Assembly: GCF_900115705.1 (NCBI RefSeq)
Contig: NZ_FOXL01000002.1
Span: 372,001-436,000 of the forward strand
DNA: 64,000 nt
Direction of reading: 5' to 3'
Source of the DNA: Frateuria terrea
GTDB lineage: Bacteria; Pseudomonadota; Gammaproteobacteria; Xanthomonadales; Rhodanobacteraceae
Shown here in pieces: positions 9,090-17,490 of this stretch (its first letter is position 1; the number at the start of each line of letters is the position of its first letter). Position numbers and translations under genes: made by a program. Under the pieces are notes generated by a model that did no database searches, had not been told where the DNA came from, and worked only from the letters and a program-made list of their open reading frames with translations.

Positions 9090-9920
9090 TTATGCGACTG
9101 TGGCGGCCTGTTCCAACTCGTCCAGTTCCGCCAGGCGCGCCTGCATGGCCAGGTTCGGCCTGAGCGGGAAGGCGGGCGGCAGCACTACCGTCTCCTCCGC
9201 GCTCATCGGCGCCCGGGCCAGGTCGCGCAAAGCGACACGCCTGATGCGAGGCTTCTCGATCGGAAGCGTCGGCGCGCGGTAGATGATGGCTTCGTGTTGC
9301 GGCGGATAGTCCCGGACCAGTCGGTCCACCAGCAGTTGGCGGTAGGCCGGCCCAGTCGCAAGACGCCCGAGCGAACGATCACCGACCAGGGCCGCCTGCC
9401 ACAACACCAGATAGCCGGAAGCATCGATCCGCCGCTCGTAGAAGAGCAACTGGCTCGCTTCGAAGTGCTGGCAGCCGAAGCGCCCGGGATCGATGCCGAG
9501 GTCGGCGTACAGGCAGTCCTCGGCGGAAATGCCCGGTTCCATGTGCGCATGAAAACCTTCCGCCCGGGCCGCCGCGATGGCCTTGTGCGGCGACCAGGCG
9601 AAGATGCCCGGGTGTCCGTAGAACACCCCGCAGACGCGTTTGCCGGCACGCACTTCGGCCATCATCAGCTCGACCCATTCTCGATAGGTCTGCAGGCGTG
9701 ACTTGCCCTCGCGGTAATACGGCTGGAGGCTGCGCACGTCCGGGTGCATGCGCTGCAGCCACAGCTCCACGATGCCGTCGGAGAGGCCGGCGAACACCAC
9801 GTCCGCCTGTTCGATGTGGCTGCGTGCCAGCGGGGTGAGGTGCGAACCCAGGGTCATGCCCATGCCCACGCAAGCAAGGCTGCCGCGTGTTTCGTTGGTC
9901 GGGGGAGCCGGAGTATTCAT
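9090..9920 (-). CDS. Borosin-type peptide alpha-N-methyltransferase (tetrapyrrole methylase fold)
   Basis: A 276-residue SAM-dependent enzyme expected to methylate backbone amide nitrogens of the neighbouring peptide. The SAM-binding opening CVGMGMTLGSHLT and the long conserved blocks VCGVFYGHPGIFAWSPHKA and GISAEDCLYADLGIDPG are those of the OphMA/SonM group, not of cobalamin or siroheme enzymes. Tyr69, Arg75, Tyr79 and Tyr101 sit at the same mutual spacing as OphMA Tyr66, Arg72, Tyr76 and Tyr98, the residues reported as important for catalysis (recalled, offset +3 throughout). Unlike fungal OphMA no core peptide is fused to the C-terminus, so a separate substrate is needed; the 90-residue gene 107 bases downstream fits. 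ATG 9920 is preferred over upstream starts, which precede the conserved domain by over 100 residues. Confidence 0.88.
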   Translation of the reverse strand: MNTPAPPTNETRGSLACVGMGMTLGSHLTPLARSHIEQADVVFAGLSDGIVELWLQRMHPDVRSLQPYYREGKSRLQTYREWVELMMAEVRAGKRVCGVFYGHPGIFAWSPHKAIAAARAEGFHAHMEPGISAEDCLYADLGIDPGRFGCQHFEASQLLFYERRIDASGYLVLWQAALVGDRSLGRLATGPAYRQLLVDRLVRDYPPQHEAIIYRAPTLPIEKPRIRRVALRDLARAPMSAEETVVLPPAFPLRPNLAMQARLAELDELEQAATVA

Positions 9921-10140
9921 GGCGCGATAGTAGGCAACTCCCTTGCAAAGCGCGATTGCCGCGATGCAGGCGCCATCGGCCCGGCGCGCCGATGCCGGCG
10001 ATCCCCGGCGCCGCCCACAAGCCCCCGGATCGACAACCTGCTCGGCAGATGCAGGGCGCGGATGCGGTCGACGTGGAAAAGGTGTTGCAGCCCTGGCCAG
10101 GTCATCCCGCCACACGCCCGGTCGGCCGGCCGCCTTGCGC

Positions 10141-10719
10141 TCAGGATTGGGCGGCCGGTTCGGCCAGGTCTCTGGAGGCCCGCCTGACCAACCCACGCTC
10201 CAGGAACAGCTCGACGCGCTCGAGCGGAATGCGGTCGCCGGCGTCACCGCCGTAGTAGGCCTCGGCGATGTTGCCGTGCTCGTCGATCAGGAAGTCGGCG
10301 GGCATCAGGTTGGTGGTGTTCAGACCGGCGAGGCCGACGATGCGCAACCCACGGACCAGCGTCGGCGCGCGGGTGACGATGCCCTTGAGCTTGCGCCAGA
10401 GCGAGCGTTCGATGCCGTAGGTTTCGTGCGCACGCGAGGTCGGGTCGGCAATGACGCTGAACGGCCGGGGCTTGCGCGCGACGAAGCGCTGCACCGCTTC
10501 GGGCGTCGAGGTGAACACGGCAACGATGTCCAGGCCCAATGCCTGAAGCGCCGCGTGCCGGTTGGTCAGCTCATAGATGCGGAAATTGCAGAACGGGCAG
10601 GCGGCGTCGCGGAAGAAGCACAGCAGCGTGCGCCGCCCTGACTTGCCCACGTCGACGGGCTGTCCATAGATGTCGACGAAGTGCAGCAGCGGTGCCTTGG
10701 TAGGTGCGCTCAGTCTCAT
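10141..10719 (-). CDS. Peroxiredoxin-like (AhpC/TSA family) protein
   Basis: A cytoplasmic thiol protein of 192 residues likely to reduce peroxides or act as a thioredoxin-like reductant. The thioredoxin fold is marked by LLCFFRDAACPFCNFRIYEL with a CPFC pair (Cys41 and Cys44), followed by FSVIADPTSRAHETYGIE and a C-terminal FLIDEHGNIAEAYYGGD typical of the family. The CxxC arrangement resembles thioredoxin more than the usual TxxC peroxiredoxin site, so the exact reaction is open. ATG at 10719 is followed by the conserved region; an upstream extension to 10938 has no homology. It is a single leftward gene after the methyltransferase promoter region. Confidence 0.85.
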   Translation of the reverse strand: MRLSAPTKAPLLHFVDIYGQPVDVGKSGRRTLLCFFRDAACPFCNFRIYELTNRHAALQALGLDIVAVFTSTPEAVQRFVARKPRPFSVIADPTSRAHETYGIERSLWRKLKGIVTRAPTLVRGLRIVGLAGLNTTNLMPADFLIDEHGNIAEAYYGGDAGDRIPLERVELFLERGLVRRASRDLAEPAAQS

Positions 10720-11001
10720 CGGAATTCCCCTGTTCCTGACTGGATTGGATGACCGGTGCGGCTGCCGTGGCGAGCCAGCACCGTGGGTGCTGCAAACGCG
10801 GCGATCGGTTGGGTGGCGGTAACAGCGAGGTGGTGGGGCCGTCGCCTGCGCACGGATACGATGGTCGGCCACGGCTCGTCGCAGTGGCCCGCAGCGACGG
10901 TGCGCGCCGGAGGCGCCCGAACTGGCATGCTTTGGCACCCGGTCCCACCGGCAGTCAATGCCAGCCGATCGCGACCGCTGGACACGATGCGGCGCGCAGC
11001 C

Positions 11002-12369
11002 TCAGATGTAGCCGAACAAAGGCGGGAACACGACCACGACCAGCGCCGCCCAGCCTGCGTACACCGGCAGGTAGCCGGTCTGCCAGCGCTCCAGTGCACC
11101 GAACGAGCCGCGTCCGCGCAGGAAGCGCAGGTACAGCACCGCCGACCATGCCAGGTTGACCAGCAGGATCACGTTCTCACCCAACGCCGCCACCCGGTTG
11201 GGCGTGAAGCCGAACTCGGAAATGCGCGCGGCGATGGCCGACAGCGCCAACGCGTCGGCCAGCAGCGCGCTGATCACCAGCACCACGCGCACCACGTCGA
11301 AGACGCCGGGCGGCGAACGCGGATCGCGCGCGGAGATCGAATACAGCAACAGACACAGCACCAGCGCCAGCAGCACGTCGAAGGCGATCAGTACGTTGCG
11401 GTCGATCGGCAGCCCCTGCCCGGCCACGAGCCAGGTGCCCAGGAAGGCGATCAGCACGGCCGCGAACATCGGCGTGAACAGCTGCGTCAGCACCGGCGCC
11501 ATGTTCTCGATGACGCTCTGCTTGGCCTCCACCAGCCATGCCGCGACCAGCACCGCGCCGGTCGCCCCGCACGGCAGCAGCCAGTACTGGAAGAACGACT
11601 CGACCTTGATCCCGATCGCCTCGAAGATCATCGCCATGAACGCCATCAGCACGGCGCCCCCCAGCGCGATCAGCGCGTAGTAGATGAACAGCTCGCCGGA
11701 GAAGCGGATGAAGTCCATGCGGCCGGCCACCTCGTTCCAGCGGCCGCCGGCATAGGCGACGCCGACGGCCAGCCAGAGCGCGATCGGCAGGTGCAGGACG
11801 GTGAGGACGAGCGTGTCGGCCGCGGGTCCGAAGGGGTAGACGTTGGCGAACACGGCCGCCACCGCGAACGCCACCGGCAGCCAGCGCAACGAGGCGGGTG
11901 CGAGCCTGCGCTTCCACGCGAAATACGCGGTCAGCGGAAGCAGCACGAACAGGCTCACGTTGCGCGCGTAGAAGCCGGCATCGGCCTGCAGGTCCAGCCC
12001 GAACAGCGCCGGCAGTTTCATCAATATGGCCGCGGCGCCAGCGAAACAGAACGCAGCCACCGCATCGCTGCGCAAGGCCGGCGCCGCCGCCGTGTCGGTG
12101 CCGGGCACCACCAGCTGCTTCCACAACCCGTCGGAATGCTCGCGCGCGAATTCGCGCGAGATCGCGTCCAGATCGCCCATGCGCTTGACCGCGATCAGGA
12201 ACGCCTCGTCGCTCGCAAGTCCGGCCTCGGTCAGCCCGGCGATCTGCTCGCGCAGGTGGTCTTCCAGCTCCGCCACGTCGATGGGCTGGATGGCGCGCCG
12301 CCGGGCGAGGTAGCTGCGCCAGCGATCGATCTGTTCTTCCAGCGAGAGTGCGCCGGCCGGCGTGGTCAT
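11002..12369 (-). CDS. Permease-prefix-domain membrane protein
   Basis: A 455-residue protein with an N-terminal cytoplasmic helical domain (about 1-75; EEQIDRWRSYLARR and DLDAISREFAREH) of the type found before ABC-permease-like or orphan membrane proteins paired with PadR regulators. It is followed by about ten to eleven hydrophobic segments (from about residue 100 to the end). No transport motif is recognisable, so function is unknown. Its ATG overlaps the stop of the padR gene by 4 bases (ATGA), so the two are one operon and translation is coupled. Expression is expected to follow the PadR operator upstream. Confidence 0.8.
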   Translation of the reverse strand: MTTPAGALSLEEQIDRWRSYLARRRAIQPIDVAELEDHLREQIAGLTEAGLASDEAFLIAVKRMGDLDAISREFAREHSDGLWKQLVVPGTDTAAAPALRSDAVAAFCFAGAAAILMKLPALFGLDLQADAGFYARNVSLFVLLPLTAYFAWKRRLAPASLRWLPVAFAVAAVFANVYPFGPAADTLVLTVLHLPIALWLAVGVAYAGGRWNEVAGRMDFIRFSGELFIYYALIALGGAVLMAFMAMIFEAIGIKVESFFQYWLLPCGATGAVLVAAWLVEAKQSVIENMAPVLTQLFTPMFAAVLIAFLGTWLVAGQGLPIDRNVLIAFDVLLALVLCLLLYSISARDPRSPPGVFDVVRVVLVISALLADALALSAIAARISEFGFTPNRVAALGENVILLVNLAWSAVLYLRFLRGRGSFGALERWQTGYLPVYAGWAALVVVVFPPLFGYI

Positions 12370-12743
12370 CGGAAAGCTCCCCCCAGCGATGACGCAGCGC
12401 GGGCGACCGGTTCGGACAGCGCATGCCAGATGCCGCGCAGCGTGGCGTCCACCGCCTCCCATTGGCGGCGTTCCTCGGCGAGCTGCCTGCGGCCGCCGGA
12501 AGTGACCCGGTAGTACTTGCGGCGACGGCCGCTCTCGGCGACCTCCCAGCGGGCCTCGATATGGCCCAACCGCTCCAGCCGGTGAAGTACCGGGTAGAGC
12601 ATGCCGTCGGTCCACTGCATGTGCCCGCCGGAGAGTTCCTGGACGCGCTTGAGGATCGCGTAGCCGTAGCTGTCCCCCTCGGCAAGGATCGCCAGCACGA
12701 TCGGTGTCGAGGACGCGGCCATCAGGTCCTTGCTGAAATCCAT
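12366..12743 (-). CDS. PadR-family transcriptional repressor
   Basis: A 125-residue winged-helix regulator. The PadR core is clear: AILAEGDSYGYAILKRVQEL, then MQWTDGMLYPVLHRLERLG and a wing with RRRKYYRVTSGGR, followed by a C-terminal dimerisation helix. It is the first gene of a two-gene operon with the membrane protein that overlaps its stop codon. A perfect inverted repeat 53 bases before its start is a likely operator, so autoregulation is expected. The inducer is unknown; PadR relatives sense small phenolics or drugs. Confidence 0.93.
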   Translation of the reverse strand: MDFSKDLMAASSTPIVLAILAEGDSYGYAILKRVQELSGGHMQWTDGMLYPVLHRLERLGHIEARWEVAESGRRRKYYRVTSGGRRQLAEERRQWEAVDATLRGIWHALSEPVARAASSLGGAFR

Positions 12744-12795
12744 GGCGTCGCCTTGCGGATAGCGGGGACGGGCCCGGCTGCTTACATGGCAGCAC

Positions 12796-12818
12796 TATAC
12801 ATTGCTGTGCAATGTATA
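12796..12818. promoter_or_regulatory. Perfect inverted repeat, probable PadR operator
   Basis: TATACATTGC, three bases, then GCAATGTATA: two perfect 10-base arms. It ends the AT-poor leader of padR, 53 bases before the ATG. The ATACAT/ATGTAT halves resemble known PadR boxes. This is a direct sequence observation; binding is inferred. Confidence 0.8.
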
Positions 12819-13091
12819 CAAGCGGCACCGCGCCCGTCCGCCCGGCGACTTGCGGCAGGCATCGATTGCGCCAGGCAAACCAGCTTCTCCCGGTAACAGC
12901 ACGCTGGTCCGGGTGTGACGGGCGGAGGAAAGGGCGTTGCGCGATCCGGGCACCTGATTCTGCTGCGCGAGCGCTCACGCAAGCCGCGGAGCCAGCCACG
13001 CCGAATGCCACCCCAAAGTCGATCGATGGGTCCGCGCGGTGGACCCACCGTTGCACCAGAGCGGGCCAAAGCCCCCCGTCGCCGGACGCGT
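12819..13091. other. Intergenic region without a recognisable gene
   Basis: Between the PadR operator and the stop of the small metal-binding-like gene. Open frames on both strands here are arginine-rich GC artefacts. No terminator or RNA is evident. Confidence 0.4.
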
Positions 13092-13334
13092 CTAGCCGCA
13101 GTGGCCGCAGCAGGTGCTGCCGCCGCTGACGTGGACCTCTTTCTCCAGCGGTCTGGCCGCACAGCCGGCCTTCCCCAACGCATCGAGGATCTGCGCACTG
13201 CTTGCGCTCGCCAGCACTTCCAGGCGACCGCGCGCGGCATCCAGGACGACCCGCGCCTGGGGGTCGAGCACGCGCAGTGCAGCGGTGAGCACGGCCACAT
13301 CATGGCCGCCGGCGGACAGTTCGAATTGCATCAT
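13092..13334 (-). CDS. Small ferredoxin-like/HMA-like protein with C-terminal Cys cluster
   Basis: An 80-residue protein. Residues 3-63 can be read as a beta-alpha-beta-beta-alpha-beta (HMA-like) fold: QFELSAGG, then ARVVLDAARGRLEVLAS, then ILDALGKAGC. It lacks the CxxC of copper chaperones. Instead it ends in GGSTCCGHCG, a Cys/His cluster likely to bind a metal. The start is uncertain by one codon (two adjacent ATGs at 13334 and 13331). It lies between padR and an M61 peptidase gene, all leftward, with no clear operon. A role in metal handling is inference from the tail. Confidence 0.6.
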   Translation of the reverse strand: MMQFELSAGGHDVAVLTAALRVLDPQARVVLDAARGRLEVLASASSAQILDALGKAGCAARPLEKEVHVSGGSTCCGHCG

Positions 13335-13430
13335 GGACTCCGGGTGGGGGCGCCGGCACCTGCCGGTCCGGCGATCATGCGGATCGCCGCCCACCCTGCC
13401 CTTGATCCGGGTCAACCGGCGGCTATCCCG

Positions 13431-15383
13431 CTATCGCCGCGGAGCGATGATCTGGCTCAGGTAATCCGGCCTTCCCTCGACGCGCACCAGGTGCGGATAC
13501 TGCAGGCCGCCGTGGTAGTCGACCGGCACGGTGCGGTAGCCGCCCTGAAACTTGAGCAGCAGCTTGATCGGCTCCTTGCCGCCCTTCGCCGCGGCGATCG
13601 CGTCCTTGAGCACGTCCTTGGAGTAGTCCTTGCCGTTCACCGCCACGATGGTGGCGCCGGTGCTCACGCCCGCCTTGAAGGCCGGACCATCCCAGCGCAC
13701 GTCGTTGATCTGCCCGTCCTCGAACATGGTCATGCCGATCGACCAGCTGAAGTTGAACAGGTGGCGCGGCGACTCCGGCCGGCTGTCGTACTGCTTCTCG
13801 TAGGCGCTCGGCTGGTCGGTATAGACCAGCTTCCAGCCGGTGCCCTCGAGGCCGCCCAGCAGCGGCGGGTCGAGCGTGTCGACGTGTGCGCGCAGGAAGC
13901 CGGCCCAGTCATACGGTGCCACGCCGTTCAGCGCCGCCACCACGTCGTCGAAAGTGTAGGTCCTGGTGACGAAGCTGCCGTTGTCCACGCCGAAGAAGGC
14001 GCGCGCGAAATCGTCCAGCGACTTCCTGTCGTGCGTGAGCGCCCGAAGCTTGGCGTCCACCTCCAGCCAGACCATCTGCCCGGCGCTGTAGTACTCCTCG
14101 CTCATCTGCCAGCTGCGGTACGGCAGGCCGCTGCGGTGCGCGGCGGTCGGGTCATTGGTGGTGTCTTCCAGCGTGCGCCACTGGAAGCCTTCGCGGTTGC
14201 GGTCATAGTTGGCCGCCACCATCGCCAGCGCATCGCGGAACTCCTCCGGCGACCACATGCCCGAGCGCGCGGTCAGCACGAAGCCCCAGTACTGGGTCTG
14301 CCCCTCGTACACCCACAGCAGCGAATCGCCCATCGGCACGTTGAAGTTCGGCGTCCACAGGTCGGCCGGGCGGCGGAACTTGCCGTTCCACGAATGCACG
14401 TACTCGTGCGCCAGCAGGTCGCGGCCGGGCGCGGCGTCCGCCCAGGCGGTGAAGTAGTCGGCGCCCAGGCCGTCCTCGCTGGACTGGTGGTGCTCCAGGC
14501 CGTTGCCGCCCAGCTGGTCCGACAGCGAGAACAGGAAATCGTAGTGGTCGTAGTGGTGCGAGCCGAACAGCTTCACCGCCTGTGACGCCAGCGCGCGATG
14601 CACCTTGACCTGCTCCGGCGTCATCTCGAGATACTTGGGCGCATCGGCAACGATGTCCAGATGCACCGATGCGTCACCCGCGGGCGTGAGGTCGACGCGC
14701 TTGAAGTACCGGCCCGCGTAGATCGGCGAGTCGACCAGCGTGTTGAAGGACACTGGCTTGAACGTGGTGGCGTCGCCCGAGCGGGAGACGGTCTCGAGCG
14801 CGCTGCCGAACTGCCATCCATGGGGCAGCGTCACGCTGGGTGCGAAAGTGATGTCGCGCGAGAAATGGCCCGCCGGATAGAGCGCCACCTTGTTCCACTC
14901 CAGGTCCAGCATGCGGTCGGTCATCTCGTAGCCGCCGTCGCGGCTGGAGAGGTACTGGAAGTCGACGTCGACCGTGGAGACACCTGCCGGCACGTCGAGG
15001 TGGAAGGCGTACACGTCGTACTTGTCGCGCGTCCACTTCAACGGCTTGCCGTGGACGCTGACCTTGAGCCCCGCCAGCATGGCCACCGGGCCGCTCGGCG
15101 AGTGGTCGCCGGGGATCCACTTCGGATACAGCAGCGTCAGCGCGCCTGCCGTCACCGGAAGCGTTTCATGGACGCGGAAAATCCCCTGCGTGGTGTCGCT
15201 GGCGTCCACATGGATCGCCACCGTCCCCGGATAGGCCGTGTCCTGCGGCGGTGGCACATCGGCACGGTGCGACTGCTGCGCGACCGCAGCCGTGGCGGCG
15301 AAGGCCATCGACACGGCGCAGGCCAGGCGCGACATGCGACCGGGCATGGCAACCGGCGAACCGGCGGAAAGGACACGAGACAT
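13431..15383 (-). CDS. M61-family aminopeptidase with PDZ domain, exported
   Basis: A 650-residue zinc peptidase of the glycyl-aminopeptidase (M61) family with an N-terminal signal sequence. The catalytic site is HEYVHSWNG with His326, Glu327 and His330, preceded by a beta-sandwich domain (about 40-190). A PDZ-like domain near the C-terminus (GATIVAVNGKDYSKDVLKDAI) probably helps bind peptides. Expected in the periplasm, trimming N-terminal Gly/Ala from peptides. The ATG at 15383 is chosen because it precedes the signal sequence; upstream residues of the longer frame are not signal-like. Monocistronic by spacing. Confidence 0.9.
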   Translation of the reverse strand: MSRVLSAGSPVAMPGRMSRLACAVSMAFAATAAVAQQSHRADVPPPQDTAYPGTVAIHVDASDTTQGIFRVHETLPVTAGALTLLYPKWIPGDHSPSGPVAMLAGLKVSVHGKPLKWTRDKYDVYAFHLDVPAGVSTVDVDFQYLSSRDGGYEMTDRMLDLEWNKVALYPAGHFSRDITFAPSVTLPHGWQFGSALETVSRSGDATTFKPVSFNTLVDSPIYAGRYFKRVDLTPAGDASVHLDIVADAPKYLEMTPEQVKVHRALASQAVKLFGSHHYDHYDFLFSLSDQLGGNGLEHHQSSEDGLGADYFTAWADAAPGRDLLAHEYVHSWNGKFRRPADLWTPNFNVPMGDSLLWVYEGQTQYWGFVLTARSGMWSPEEFRDALAMVAANYDRNREGFQWRTLEDTTNDPTAAHRSGLPYRSWQMSEEYYSAGQMVWLEVDAKLRALTHDRKSLDDFARAFFGVDNGSFVTRTYTFDDVVAALNGVAPYDWAGFLRAHVDTLDPPLLGGLEGTGWKLVYTDQPSAYEKQYDSRPESPRHLFNFSWSIGMTMFEDGQINDVRWDGPAFKAGVSTGATIVAVNGKDYSKDVLKDAIAAAKGGKEPIKLLLKFQGGYRTVPVDYHGGLQYPHLVRVEGRPDYLSQIIAPRR

Positions 15384-15741
15384 GGGAACTCCGGCAGCAG
15401 GTGGACAAGCGTCGGAACTTAGCACCCCGCGCACCTGCAGGCATCCGCCAGAAGCCCTCCCTTCAAGGGGGGGCGCGCACTCCCTCACCGCACGTCACTG
15501 ACCCGCGTCGGCAACTGCCAGGCAGTCTGGAGCCAACTGCCCTTGGCAGAAAGGGCCGGACGAGGCGGGAGCTGACCAGTCTGGGCGCCTACTCTTGCAT
15601 GGCCGGCGTGGTCCATCGCCACCGAAAGACACGCGCCTCGGCAATCGGTATGGTCTACGCGGACCGTTCGGGCGCTGCAGGACCGGAAGTGCTCTAATCG
15701 CGCCCATTGCACCCGGGCCGGCGAACGCCGAAGGAGGAGCC
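15384..15741. other. Divergent intergenic region
   Basis: About 360 bases between the leftward M61 peptidase gene and a rightward hypothetical gene; both promoters should lie here. No repeat, RNA or gene is recognised. Confidence 0.4.
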
Positions 15742-16368
15742 ATGGCAAGCAAAGGTCCTACCGATCCATGCTGGGAGTACGTCACGGCTGCGCTGGACAG
15801 GGCAGCGGCTGTTTCCAGGAAGCACGGCTACGCGTGGCGCGGCTCATCTTGCGGCGTGGTCAGCTACATCGCGCTGATGTGCATCATGTGGAACCGCAAC
15901 TGGGACGACACGAAGGATCCTGCCTGGGCCGTCGACGGCCTGCCGCCGATCACTTCCAAGGCCGGCGACATCAACCTGGCGTACGCCGACCACTATCTCG
16001 ACCGGCGCACCAACTGCGGCCTGGGGATGGGCCGGCTGCAGGCCACCGTCCAGATGAATACGTACGACGCGGTGAAAAAGGTGGCCGTCGGTTTCGTGGG
16101 CATGAAGAACCATGCTGGCAACAAGCCCCTCGATGGCTTCTACAGGGAGGCCTGTCCGCCGCTCGGCAACGTCCTGCAGAACCTCATGCGCGAGAACAAA
16201 TGCAAGCCCTTGTCGGCACCGGGGCCGGACGAGATCGGCTGGAGCAAGCTGGGCATCGCGGACGGGCAGCGCGACTACGAGCTCAACCCGGGCATCGACA
16301 ACGCACCGGCGTGGCTGGCACTGGTGAAGCAGCGCGCCACGATCTACGTCCCGCCGGAGTGCCGTTGA
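15742..16368 (+). CDS. Hypothetical protein
   Basis: A 208-residue protein I do not recognise. It has no signal peptide or clear membrane segment; a short hydrophobic patch (GVVSYIALMCIMW) is followed by Trp/Asp-rich sequence. Eight Cys are present, including NCGLGMGR and two near the C-terminus (EACPP and PPECR). The start is well supported by a strong ribosome site, AAGGAGGAGC, directly before the ATG. It is followed by a short gap and the convergent HVA1/DUF2945-like gene. Function cannot be assigned. Confidence 0.7.
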   Translation: MASKGPTDPCWEYVTAALDRAAAVSRKHGYAWRGSSCGVVSYIALMCIMWNRNWDDTKDPAWAVDGLPPITSKAGDINLAYADHYLDRRTNCGLGMGRLQATVQMNTYDAVKKVAVGFVGMKNHAGNKPLDGFYREACPPLGNVLQNLMRENKCKPLSAPGPDEIGWSKLGIADGQRDYELNPGIDNAPAWLALVKQRATIYVPPECR

Positions 16369-16443
16369 CCGGCCTGGCCTCAGGCCCCATCCGCGGGAAT
16401 ACCTTTGGCCCGGGGCGCGCCAGCCGCACACCGGAACTGAAGC

Positions 16444-16656
16444 TCATTCGAGCTTCTGCAAAGCCGAACCCTTGTGCATGGCAACATGGTCGGTCTTGTC
16501 GCTCTTGATCTCGTACTGCGGGTCATCTTCGCTGCAACGACGGATGTGGCCCTTGTACCGGGTGTCACGCGTGTGCACCTCGAGGATGGTGCCTTCGACG
16601 TAACCGGCCTCCGAATTCCAGCGCACGTGATCGCCGACCTCGAACTTGTGCCTCAT
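16444..16656 (-). CDS. Small DUF2945/HVA1-type Tudor-like protein
   Basis: A 70-residue protein. It opens with KFEVGDHVRWNSEAG and contains VEGTILEVHTRD, the compact beta fold of the hypervirulence-associated (HVA1, DUF2945) family, and ends with MHKGSALQKL. Family members are common in soil proteobacteria; their role is unknown. ATG 16656 is chosen because AAGGAG lies about 6 bases upstream; a start at 16674 would include that ribosome site in the coding region. No operon partner. Confidence 0.8.
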   Translation of the reverse strand: MRHKFEVGDHVRWNSEAGYVEGTILEVHTRDTRYKGHIRRCSEDDPQYEIKSDKTDHVAMHKGSALQKLE

Positions 16657-16890
16657 GGATCGCTCCTTTGCCATGTTCCGGAGGCCGCCACGGTACGGTG
16701 ACCTCAAGCCCGGTCGCACCCGTATAACCCACCACGATATGCGAGCACGGCTACCGTGCCGTTATCTCACGCACGTTCTGAAAGTCTTGTTGGCGTCGTT
16801 CGGATCCATACCGCCTTGCGGCATCAGGGGCACGCCCGCATGCCCCGAGCGAACGTGCGCCGGCCGGCGATATTGCGGTTTGCGAGCCAA

Positions 16891-16911
16891 CATGTTTACA
16901 CTGTAAACATG
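16891..16911. promoter_or_regulatory. Perfect inverted repeat spanning the tetR start codon
   Basis: CATGTTTACA, one base, then TGTAAACATG: perfect 10-base arms. The right arm contains the ATG of the TetR gene (16909-16911). TetR-family operators often have TTTACA/TGTAAA halves, so this is probably the autorepressor site. No Shine-Dalgarno lies upstream of the ATG, which raises the possibility of a leaderless message. Confidence 0.8.
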
Positions 16912-17490
16912 AAGTCCGCCAGCACTGCCGAGAAGATCCTCCAGGCCGCCCACGCCCTGTTCGACGCGGAGGGCGCGCAGGCCGTCTCCATGCGCCGCGT
17001 AGCCGACGCGGTCGGCATCTCGGCCATGGCCATCTACCGCCACTTTCCCAATCGCGACGCCCTGCTCAAGCGCCTGTCGGACGATAGCTTTCAGCACGCG
17101 GCGCAGGACTGGTCCGCCAAGGTACGCGCCACCGATCCCCGCAAGCGCCTGCTGCAGGTGATGGAGCCGTATCTGGATTACGCGCTGGGCCATCCGCACC
17201 TGTTCGATCACGCCTTTTCCGTGCGCCGCGACGACGCACGCCGCTTTCCCGAGGACTTCCGCGCCCGTCAATCCCCGACCCTCAACCTCGTCGCCGACAC
17301 CATCGACGCAGGCATCCGCGCCGGCGTGCTGCGCAAGGCCGATCCGTGGGACGCGGCGATGAGCGTGTGGGCGCATGCACACGGGCTGGTCGCGCTCTAT
17401 CGTGCCGGGCGCTTCAGTTACGACCAGACGCAGTTCCGCGCCTTCTACCTGCAATCGATGCGGAGGCTGATCGATGGACTTGCGTGCTGA
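16909..17490 (+). CDS. TetR-family transcriptional regulator
   Basis: A 193-residue regulator. The N-terminal helix-turn-helix is standard: AEKILQAAHALFDAEG, then SMRRVADAVGISAMAIYRHF and PNRDALLKRL. The C-terminal ligand domain is generic. The start codon lies inside a perfect operator-like palindrome, and no ribosome site is visible, so the message may be leaderless and directly self-repressed. The 3' end overlaps the next gene by 17 bases. An upstream ATG at 16756 would add unconserved residues and cover the palindrome. Confidence 0.93.
   Translation: MKSASTAEKILQAAHALFDAEGAQAVSMRRVADAVGISAMAIYRHFPNRDALLKRLSDDSFQHAAQDWSAKVRATDPRKRLLQVMEPYLDYALGHPHLFDHAFSVRRDDARRFPEDFRARQSPTLNLVADTIDAGIRAGVLRKADPWDAAMSVWAHAHGLVALYRAGRFSYDQTQFRAFYLQSMRRLIDGLAC

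Noticed and set aside
9090-9920. Cobalamin or siroheme precorrin methyltransferase
   Set aside because: Same fold, but the FYGHPGIF/GISAEDCLYADLG blocks and the Tyr/Arg spacing are of the borosin group, and no corrin pathway genes are nearby.
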